Of a stretch of DNA of 5,182 nt, positions 1 to 5,182 are shown one piece after another. A program made the translations under genes and the position numbers. The stretch comes from Puniceicoccales bacterium (GTDB lineage Bacteria > Verrucomicrobiota > Verrucomicrobiae > Opitutales > LL51), in contig JAITBR010000053.1 of the NCBI GenBank assembly GCA_031283485.1, positions 1 to 5,182 on the forward strand, in the 5' to 3' direction. Position 1 is the first letter of the stretch. Each line of letters opens with the position of its first letter. Below the pieces are notes generated by a model. The model saw only the letters and a program-made list of their open reading frames with translations, did no database searches and had not been told where the DNA came from.

Positions 1-2028
1 TTTACACATATTGGCGCGATTACAGGTATCCTTGAATGCGATTTTAGGATACCCCGTCTCGAATATTCTCTGCATGATTTTCTGCCAAAGATCTGACGTT
101 GCTACCCTTTGCGAGGGAATTTTTCCCTCGGCAGATTGTTCTTCCAATTCAATGTAACGTTTTTCGAATTTGGAGCCATATAAATCGTGCAAATCACTAG
201 CATCTTCGGGATTAAATAAAGTCCAATCGATATTCTCTTCCAGCCGTTTCATGAACAAATCTGGAATCCACAAGACTGTACCCAGCTCATCATTACCCAC
301 ATTTGAGCCTCCAACCTTTTTCTTGTAATCAATAAATTCCTTCACGTCACAATGCCAAGCTTCTAAACTGGCTAGTCCCTTTCCCCGGCGCCTTTCCGTT
401 CCCTGATTTGCCACGGCCAATTGGTGTTGATGCAGCTGCAGAAACGGAATAATTCCAGGGGAATCTCCCCGCGTTCCTTTGATTTTCATACCTCGGCCGC
501 GTACATTTGTCCAGGAACCGCCAACCCCGCCGCCCCACTTTGAAATGAAGGCATTATCCGCAATTCCACGGGCCATAATGCTCTCCAAATCGTCGCGTAT
601 GTGGTAAACGTAGCTCGCCATCATTTGCGCTTTCGGTGTTCCGGCGTAGTACAGCGTTGGCGTAGACAGACAAAATTTCCTTTCCTTAAACAGCTCATAG
701 AGCGCGATGGCATCTCTTTCCGCATGATCTCCGCCGAGGAATACTCCCATGGCAACGCGCATCCATAGCATTTGAGGTGTTTCCAAAATTGTGTGTACAG
801 AGTCGCGTAGCAAATAATTTTCGACTAAACTTTGAAGGGCAATGGCATCAAATTCCAGGTCAGCGCGGATATCAAGTTCAGTGGCTATCATTTCTAAATC
901 ATACTTAAGCATACCTTTGTGGAGTAATCCAAGCTGCACTCCATGCTCGATATACTTTGCGAAAGTTGAGCGCTGCCTTTCCTGCAACCAGCTGACGCCA
1001 TCGCTTGAGCAGCGCCAATTGAGGATATCTTCATACAAATAGGATAGCTGAATGCGGGCGGCAAAAATTGCAAAGTTTGGGTCTTTTTCGATTAAACTTC
1101 GCGCATTCTCAATTACTAGCGTGCGCAAGGAATCGTAGTCCATTTCACTAATCACACCGTTTCGCAATGCACACACCACTTCGTCATTGGTTAGATGCGA
1201 ATTTATACCGACGCGCGCAAACGATATTCTCGCCTGCAGGTCAGAGCCGTCCCACAGAAAATTTTCTCCCTTTCCGCTTCTTATCAAAATTATTGCCTCT
1301 TGGGAAGCGGCATCTGTGGCTTGGTCCTCAATTTGCTCATTGTCCCGCATTTGTGCACGCTTGGAACGGTATAAAATGTATGCCTCAGCTACTTTGAAGA
1401 ACCCCTCTGACATAAGTTCCTCTTGGACATAGTCTTGTACATCCTCGACATGCGCGAATAACAACCCAGAATTAATCACGCTTTTCGTCACCTCTTCTGC
1501 AATTTTTGCAGCCGGCGCCGGATCTTGTTTTATCGCTAAAAATGCCTGAGTTACAGCATTTTTAATTTTCATTTCATTCCAAGGCACAACCTGATTATTG
1601 CGCCTGATCAGCTTGATATTTGGCTGCTTATTGCATCTATTAAATAATTCGTTCTCGGTACGTTTTTTCATGGCGTAGCTGCGCGCAATGTCTCGGACCT
1701 TGTTACGAATCAAAACCTCTTCGACCAGCAGATCAATTTCGTTTTTACTCAGCGCATCGGACTGGCGGCGCATAGACTCCCAAGTAATGTCGGCCATAAG
1801 TGAACTGATCAAATTTTTGTTTTCTTCCGTAAAAATATCAGCTTCACCGCGAGACAAGCAAACATTGGTTAGTGCTTCGCCGAGCTCACGGGCAATACCA
1901 GGTACATCGCAATCCCTATGTGCTTCAAGGCGCTCTGCAACACTCTCCCATCGGAAACGTGGCTTTTCCTCATTAGGCGTAAAAACAAATCTTCTGAGTT
2001 CCAAATCTTCCTGTGAATCCGTACGCAT
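1..2028 (-). CDS. nrdA: Class I ribonucleotide reductase large subunit (NrdA-like), partial, lacking the first redox cysteine
   Basis: Family role: reduces ribonucleoside diphosphates to deoxyribonucleotides in the cytoplasm, using a radical supplied by an NrdB small subunit. The frame is open for 676 codons from ATG at 2028 and runs off the left edge, so the C-terminal part is missing. Residues about 10-125 look like a degenerate cone domain. Residues about 139-228 are a good ATP cone (KLIRRNNQVVPW at the start, AYILYRSKRAQMR at the end). The catalytic part begins near ETPQMLWMRVAMG (416 on), then STPTLYYAGTP (455-465), SKWGGG, a loop NQGTERRGKG (541-550), LEAWH and WIPDLFMKRL (587 on). These match Chlamydia-type NrdA from memory. 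The segment usually reading SSCYL reads ASYV, putting Ser472 where E. coli has Cys225. The radical-site Asn-x-Cys-x-Glu motif should lie just beyond the edge. An AGGGGA ribosome binding site supports this start. Class II NrdJ is less likely because of the cone layout and the WIPDLF segment. The family assignment is firm; normal activity is not. Confidence 0.9.
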   Translation of the reverse strand, partial: MRTDSQEDLELRRFVFTPNEEKPRFRWESVAERLEAHRDCDVPGIARELGEALTNVCLSRGEADIFTEENKNLISSLMADITWESMRRQSDALSKNEIDLLVEEVLIRNKVRDIARSYAMKKRTENELFNRCNKQPNIKLIRRNNQVVPWNEMKIKNAVTQAFLAIKQDPAPAAKIAEEVTKSVINSGLLFAHVEDVQDYVQEELMSEGFFKVAEAYILYRSKRAQMRDNEQIEDQATDAASQEAIILIRSGKGENFLWDGSDLQARISFARVGINSHLTNDEVVCALRNGVISEMDYDSLRTLVIENARSLIEKDPNFAIFAARIQLSYLYEDILNWRCSSDGVSWLQERQRSTFAKYIEHGVQLGLLHKGMLKYDLEMIATELDIRADLEFDAIALQSLVENYLLRDSVHTILETPQMLWMRVAMGVFLGGDHAERDAIALYELFKERKFCLSTPTLYYAGTPKAQMMASYVYHIRDDLESIMARGIADNAFISKWGGGVGGSWTNVRGRGMKIKGTRGDSPGIIPFLQLHQHQLAVANQGTERRRGKGLASLEAWHCDVKEFIDYKKKVGGSNVGNDELGTVLWIPDLFMKRLEENIDWTLFNPEDASDLHDLYGSKFEKRYIELEEQSAEGKIPSQRVATSDLWQKIMQRIFETGYPKIAFKDTCNRANMCK

Positions 2029-2171
2029 AATCTTCCCCTGCAGAACTAAACTTCTTACACCATACAGTCAACATCTAGTGGCGAAATTTTTCACTGTACC
2101 GAACTAATCGCACAAATCCCAAAAGCGGATACATGTAACAAATCCTCTTAGCCCGATGCCACAAAAACAGC
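2029..2171 (-). other. nrdD-nrdA intergenic spacer
   Basis: This 143-base spacer separates the nrdD stop from the nrdA-like start, both on the minus strand. I see no GC-rich hairpin followed by a T run, so no convincing terminator, and no match to the NrdR-box pattern found before nrdD. A TTGACT hexamer (minus strand, 2071-2066) has no good -10 partner. Read-through from nrdD into the nrdA-like gene is the simplest reading, although the gap is long enough to hide a weak promoter or a processing site. Confidence 0.5.
2034..2039 (-). promoter_or_regulatory. Ribosome binding site of the nrdA-like gene
   Basis: On the minus strand AGGGGA lies 5 bases before ATG at 2028. It is the strongest Shine-Dalgarno-like match near this start and supports residue 1 as placed. 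It is clearly stronger than the site before nrdD. Confidence 0.7.
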
Positions 2172-4334
2172 TCACACAACTCGAGAATTATCCAGCTGGG
2201 AGCGGAAGCCGCATGCACGATCGAAGCGCAAATTTGAACGCAACTTGAATTCAGCTTGCTTGCCATCATTCCACTGCTGTACCGGACGGATGTATCCAAC
2301 AATGCGAGAATATATTTCCGTTTGTTTGTTGCAATGCGGACACATCACCTGCTCCCCGGATAAATAACCGTGATCCTGACAAACGGAAAATGTTGGTGTC
2401 AGGGAATAATATGGTAGCTTGTAATTTTGTGCAACCGTTTTAACCAGTGTCTTCACAATATTTTTATCGGACACACGTTCACCGAGGAACAAATGCACAA
2501 CCGTCCCGCCGGTAAACTTTGTTTGTAAATCATCCTGATGATCAAGCACGGCGAATAAATCCTCCGTGTAATTAACGGGCACATGAATCGAATTGGTGTA
2601 GAAAGGGACATCGCTATCGCGCTTTTGCTCATTTTCATTTGCCGCCAGAATTTTATCCCTGAAGCGAGCCTTATCCTTTCTCGCTAGCCTGAATGAAGTA
2701 CCTTCCGCTGGTGTTGCTTCAAGGTTATACAAATTTCCCGTTTCCCTCTGAAACTCCATTATTTTATTGCGCATGAAATCAAGCACTTCCAAAGCAAATT
2801 CTTTTCCATGGGTAGTGGTGATGTCTTCTTCCAGAAAATTTAAGCACGCCTCATTCATGCCGACGAGCCCGATCGTCGAGAAATGATTTCGCCAATATTT
2901 ACCGAAGCGCTTTTTAACATCTTTCAGGTAAAACGTAGTATATGGATATAAGTTTGATGTAGTTAATTTTTCAAGAAGTCCCCGTTTAATTTCTAAGCTT
3001 TCACTGGCAAGCTCCATCAAATTTGACAAGCGTAATAAAAATTCAGCCTTCGATTTTGCCAAAAAGCCAATCCTTGGAAGATTAATTGTCACAACGCCAA
3101 CGCTACCTGTCAAAGGATTTGCTCCAAATAGGCCGCCTCCACGCTTGCCTAATTTGGTATTATCTATGCGTAAGCGGCAACACATAGAGCGAGTATCCTC
3201 CGGATTCATATCGGAATTTATGAAATTGGAAAAATACGGAATACCATATTTGCCGGTCATTTCCCAGAGGCCATCGAGATTTTGATTATCCCAATCGAAA
3301 TCTTTCGTAAGATTGATGGTTGGTATCGGAAATGTCATTATTCGCCCACGGGCATCTCCTTCGGTCATGACTTCGAATAGCGCTCGATTAAAAATGTCCA
3401 TTTCTGGCTGAAAGTCGTTGTATTTATTTTCCATGATTCTTCCACCAACTATCACCGATTCTTCGGCAAGGTGTTTTGGGCAAAATAAGTCCAGCGTAAT
3501 ATTTGTGAACGGCGTTTGAAATCCAACCCTGGTTGGCACATTAATATTAAATACGAATTCCTGTAGCGCCTGTTTTACTTGTTCAAACGCTAGCCCATCA
3601 AACCGAATAAATGGGGCTAGCAGGGTATCGAAATTCGAAAATGCCTGTGCTCCAGCCGCTTCCCCTTGCAAGGTGTAAAAAAAATTGACGATTTGTCCAA
3701 GTGCCGTGCGCAGATGCTTCGGTGGATTTGCCTCTATTTTACCGGACACGCCACAAAATCCTTCCCTTAGAAGATCGGCCAAATCCCAGCCCACGCAATA
3801 CACGGACAGTTGCGTCAGATCATGAAGGTGGAAATCTCCTGATTCGTGGGCATTGCGAATGTGAGTATTGTATACACTATTCAACCAATAAGTTTGGCTC
3901 AGCGCGCCGGACAGATAGTGATTTAATCCTTGCAAAGAGTAGCTCATGTTACTGTTTTCTTTCACCTCCCAGTCGGTCCGTGAAATGTACTGATTAACGC
4001 GGTGCACTTCCGCTTGAGTGGCAATCTCTGGCAGCCTGTTTCCGCGATCTCGGGCAAGGATGAAGGTCTTTGCGGTGATGTGGTACTGCGATGACATCAA
4101 TGTCCGTTCGATGCAATCTTCGATGATTTCGATCTCCGGGTTTCCATCTGGAAAACATTCCCACATTTTGGATATTACTTCACGGGCGAGGTTGCAGGCG
4201 ACATCTTGACCGTACTCGCCCGTTACTTCACCGGCCTCAAATAACACTTGGTAGACTTGATTGTGCAGCACTGCTTCACGGGATACACTTGCCAGTTGCA
4301 GTGCGGACTTCTTGTCTGATAGAGGCTTTTTCAT
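2172..4334 (-). CDS. nrdD: Anaerobic (class III) ribonucleoside-triphosphate reductase
   Basis: Reduces ribonucleoside triphosphates to dNTPs without oxygen, using a glycyl radical installed by the radical-SAM activase NrdG; family members of this type normally use formate as reductant. The 720-residue protein is complete. Visible landmarks: SVYCVGWDL with Cys180 (equivalent of T4 Cys79); aGAQaFSNFDTLLAPF at 228-242; SMCCRLRIDN with Cys385/Cys386, one of which is the thiyl-radical cysteine; KRGGGLFGANPLTGSVGVV at 397-415; a C-terminal zinc-ribbon part (Cys652, Cys665, Cys668, with His655 in CQDHGYL); and YSRIVGYIRP, where Gly680 is the predicted glycyl-radical residue. The N-terminal ATP cone is incomplete: its helical half and FILARDR are present but the opening K-R-x-G strand is not. 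An in-frame stop 12 codons upstream, with no other ATG, excludes a longer start. The tail after EFKLR (695-699) adds 21 residues, more than I expect. Its own ribosome site is weak (GGAAAA). nrdG is not in the window; an nrdA-like gene follows instead. Confidence 0.97.
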   Translation of the reverse strand: MKKPLSDKKSALQLASVSREAVLHNQVYQVLFEAGEVTGEYGQDVACNLAREVISKMWECFPDGNPEIEIIEDCIERTLMSSQYHITAKTFILARDRGNRLPEIATQAEVHRVNQYISRTDWEVKENSNMSYSLQGLNHYLSGALSQTYWLNSVYNTHIRNAHESGDFHLHDLTQLSVYCVGWDLADLLREGFCGVSGKIEANPPKHLRTALGQIVNFFYTLQGEAAGAQAFSNFDTLLAPFIRFDGLAFEQVKQALQEFVFNINVPTRVGFQTPFTNITLDLFCPKHLAEESVIVGGRIMENKYNDFQPEMDIFNRALFEVMTEGDARGRIMTFPIPTINLTKDFDWDNQNLDGLWEMTGKYGIPYFSNFINSDMNPEDTRSMCCRLRIDNTKLGKRGGGLFGANPLTGSVGVVTINLPRIGFLAKSKAEFLLRLSNLMELASESLEIKRGLLEKLTTSNLYPYTTFYLKDVKKRFGKYWRNHFSTIGLVGMNEACLNFLEEDITTTHGKEFALEVLDFMRNKIMEFQRETGNLYNLEATPAEGTSFRLARKDKARFRDKILAANENEQKRDSDVPFYTNSIHVPVNYTEDLFAVLDHQDDLQTKFTGGTVVHLFLGERVSDKNIVKTLVKTVAQNYKLPYYSLTPTFSVCQDHGYLSGEQVMCPHCNKQTEIYSRIVGYIRPVQQWNDGKQAEFKLRSNLRFDRACGFRSQLDNSRVV

Positions 4335-4375
4335 AAAATTTTCCGTAAAAAAGTTAATAGCTATTTGGCATTAAA

Positions 4376-4391
4376 ATACTACATGTAGTGA
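4376..4391 (-). promoter_or_regulatory. NrdR box, gene-proximal
   Basis: The 16-mer contains a perfect 12-bp palindrome, ACTACATGTAGT (4378-4389), and fits the NrdR-box pattern (ACA-C-T-A-T-A-T-A-T-A-G-TGT type). NrdR is the ATP-cone repressor of RNR operons and binds paired boxes. It lies 42 bases before the nrdD start codon, a normal place for repression. The second box is 31 bp away, centre to centre. Confidence 0.8.
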
Positions 4392-4406
4392 AAATTTGAT
4401 CACTTT

Positions 4407-4422
4407 TACCTATATATAGTAA
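4407..4422 (-). promoter_or_regulatory. NrdR box, gene-distal
   Basis: The core CTATATATAG (4410-4419) is a perfect 10-bp palindrome and the closer match to the NrdR consensus core. Its centre (4414.5) is exactly 31 bp from the centre of the proximal box (4383.5), about three helical turns. That is the spacing known for NrdR box pairs, and it makes both boxes more credible. It overlaps the probable nrdD promoter. Confidence 0.82.
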
Positions 4423-4436
4423 AATTGCCTTGTCCA
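4408..4436 (-). promoter_or_regulatory. Possible nrdD promoter overlapping the distal NrdR box
   Basis: On the minus strand TGGACA (4436-4431) matches the -35 consensus at 5 of 6 positions. The TA-rich core of the distal NrdR box supplies -10 candidates, TATAGG with a 16-base spacer or TATATA with a short 14-base spacer; neither is ideal. The boxes would then block RNA polymerase directly. The exact start cannot be fixed by eye. Confidence 0.35.
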
Positions 4437-4438
4437 CA
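4430..4438 (+). promoter_or_regulatory. DnaA-box-like 9-mer
   Basis: TTGTCCACA differs from the DnaA box TTATCCACA at one position. It overlaps the -35-like hexamer of the putative nrdD promoter. DnaA is known to act at the E. coli nrdAB promoter, so the position makes sense, but a single near-match may be chance. Confidence 0.3.
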
Positions 4439-4468
4439 TAAATTTTCAAAAATCTTTCCAATGGTTTG

Positions 4469-4639
4469 ATGCTTGGTAAAAATTCAGCTAGTACGTCCCC
4501 CAAAGTACGACTTAGAAAATGCTATCACAATTTTTTAGTGGCAGTGTATATGGGGAACATTTTTGACCAAATTATGGGAATGGACAATCACAAAATGCTC
4601 CGGGACAACCTCCATTCGATGCAAACTTTGGTGGATTAG
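4469..4639 (+). pseudogene. Possible decayed small gene, unrecognised
   Basis: A 56-codon frame runs from ATG at 4469 to TAG at 4637-4639 and includes MGNIFDQIMG (from 4550). Shortly after that point a different frame becomes open (from 4567) and reads in a protein-like way: NGQSQNAPGQPPFDANFGGL, then DIDIYRNFP to about 4665. A shift near 4576 would join the two into one plausible peptide. There is no good ribosome binding site, and the second frame runs on into the tRNA gene, so an intact gene here is unlikely. It could be the remnant of a gene lost beside the tRNA, or simply chance. I do not recognise a family. Confidence 0.2.
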
Positions 4640-4642
4640 ATA

Positions 4643-4673
4643 TTGACATCTACCGTAATTTTCCGTGTATGAG
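4643..4673 (+). promoter_or_regulatory. tRNA-Asn promoter
   Basis: A perfect -35 TTGACA (4643-4648) is followed by TATGAG (4668-4673; 19-base spacer, 4 of 6 to consensus) or TGTATG (4666-4671; 17-base spacer). Next comes a G-rich stretch just before the tRNA, like the discriminators of stringently controlled stable-RNA promoters. The tRNA starts 14 bases further on, so a short 5' leader is expected. Confidence 0.55.
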
Positions 4674-4687
4674 GGGCACTTGTTTGA

Positions 4688-4762
<75 letters not shown>

Positions 4763-4980
4763 CCTCCCAAAACCGCTAAAACACAGGATCTGCGGGCGAT
4801 TGAAGGGGGCGAAGTTTGAGTGGTGGGAAAAAATTAACCCCTCAATGACCCCTCAAAATTTGTTTACTTTGTTCAAAAGTTGCACTGTCCGTTTAAAAAC
4901 AGCGAAAATTCCTTGATTTTGTTATTTTTTACAGATTTTTAGCAAAAATTTCTTCCAAAACACAGAAAAGAGTTTACAGT
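4763..4980. other. AT-rich region downstream of tRNA-Asn, no gene seen
   Basis: I see no gene in these 218 bases. A loose CCGC/GCGG pairing just after the tRNA has a 15-base loop and no T run, so I do not call a terminator. An 8-base direct repeat lies at 4837-4855. The last 120 bases (4861-4980) are only about 28% GC by hand count, with runs of A and T. This contrasts sharply with the next segment. Confidence 0.6.
4837..4855. repeat. Short direct repeat ACCCCTCA
   Basis: ACCCCTCA occurs at 4837-4844 and again at 4848-4855, a period of 11 bp, about one helical turn. Such phased repeats can be protein-binding sites, for example recombinase arm sites next to a tRNA, but two copies of an 8-mer are weak evidence. 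Confidence 0.35.
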
Positions 4981-4988
4981 GGCAGGCC

Positions 4989-5182
4989 ATGGATAAGATC
5001 GCGGCCAGGATGCGGGCGGTATCCTTTGGCCCTTTACCCGCGCATCCATTGCCCGCTTTGGCTGCACATCTGACTTTTGGGCCGCGTATCATTGGAAGGA
5101 AGCCTGTCCAGCTGTACTTTTGGCCGGATGCCCACCGACGTTGGTCAACAATACCGGGGCACGGCGCTGAACCGATGGCATT
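4989..5182 (+). CDS. Possible partial open frame, unrecognised
   Basis: From ATG at 4989 the plus strand is open for 64 codons to the right edge. The product starts MDKIAARMRAVSFG and includes KPVQLYFWPDAHRRW, which I cannot assign to a family. There is no convincing ribosome binding site. The opposite strand is also open, for 86 codons from the right edge to a stop at 4924-4922, so openness is partly a result of the high GC (about 59%). One of the two frames may be real, or neither. The GC jump from about 28% suggests DNA of another origin. Confidence 0.2.
   Translation, partial: MDKIAARMRAVSFGPLPAHPLPALAAHLTFGPRIIGRKPVQLYFWPDAHRRWSTIPGHGAEPMA

Noticed and set aside
2066..2101. Possible internal promoter (TTGACT) and a small AGTG/CACT hairpin between nrdD and the nrdA-like gene
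   Set aside because: No acceptable -10 lies 16-18 bases after TTGACT, and the hairpin has only four or five pairs, no GC-rich stem and no T run.
1688..2107. A 139-codon plus-strand frame opposite the 5' end of the nrdA-like gene
   Set aside because: It is antisense to a clear RNR cone-domain coding region and its Ser/Arg-rich product resembles no family; the minus-strand frame explains the sequence.
2075..2302. A 75-codon minus-strand frame overlapping the 3' end of nrdD, starting MLDTSVRYSSG
   Set aside because: It lies mostly inside nrdD in another frame, has no recognisable motif, and the nrdD frame itself reaches a normal glycyl-radical end, so it is a shadow and not a frameshifted continuation.
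3701..3997. A 98-codon plus-strand frame inside nrdD
   Set aside because: It is antisense to highly conserved NrdD sequence around the YCVGWDL motif; it is a shadow frame.
4484..4515. Repeated AGTACG around a run of C in the nrdD-tRNA gap
   Set aside because: The repeat is only six bases, and the possible GTAC stem is four pairs; too weak to call a structure or binding site.
4900..4930. AAAAT/ATTTT pairing before a T run downstream of the tRNA
   Set aside because: The stem is five A-T pairs with no G-C pair in an AT-rich stretch, so it is not a credible intrinsic terminator.

Overview
The window comes from a bacterium, most likely a Gram-negative proteobacterium. The tRNA-Asn with an encoded CCA end and its general sequence suggest an alphaproteobacterium-like lineage, but this is a weak inference. 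The content is mostly DNA-precursor metabolism: two ribonucleotide reductase (RNR) genes of different oxygen classes lie head-to-tail on the minus strand.

Layout, left to right. (1) 1-2028, minus: a class I RNR large subunit (NrdA type, related to the Chlamydia-type enzymes), cut by the left window edge after 676 codons. It has a degenerate N-terminal cone-like domain, one good ATP cone and the first part of the catalytic barrel. The position of the first redox cysteine (E. coli Cys225) is a serine. (2) 2029-2171: a 143-base spacer with no clear terminator or promoter, holding the nrdA ribosome binding site. (3) 2172-4334, minus: a complete class III anaerobic RNR (NrdD, 720 aa) with its catalytic cysteines, glycyl-radical loop and zinc site, but a truncated ATP cone and a C-terminal tail that looks long for the family. 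(4) 4335-4687: the nrdD regulatory region, with two NrdR boxes 31 bp apart (centre to centre) and a DnaA-box-like 9-mer, then sequence with a possible decayed gene fragment and a tRNA promoter. (5) 4688-4762, plus: tRNA-Asn(GUU). (6) 4763-4980: AT-rich, no gene seen. (7) 4981-5182: an abrupt change to about 59% GC (my hand count; about 28% in the 120 bases before), with unrecognised frames open on both strands. It could be the edge of inserted DNA next to the tRNA.

How it works together: nrdD and the nrdA-like gene appear to form one NrdR-controlled transcript making deoxyribonucleotides without and with oxygen. The usual partners, nrdG (glycyl-radical activase) and nrdB (radical-generating small subunit), are not in the window. 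Either could lie beyond the left edge. The most interesting point is the Cys-to-Ser change in the class I subunit. If real, ordinary thioredoxin/glutaredoxin-coupled chemistry at this site is unlikely.
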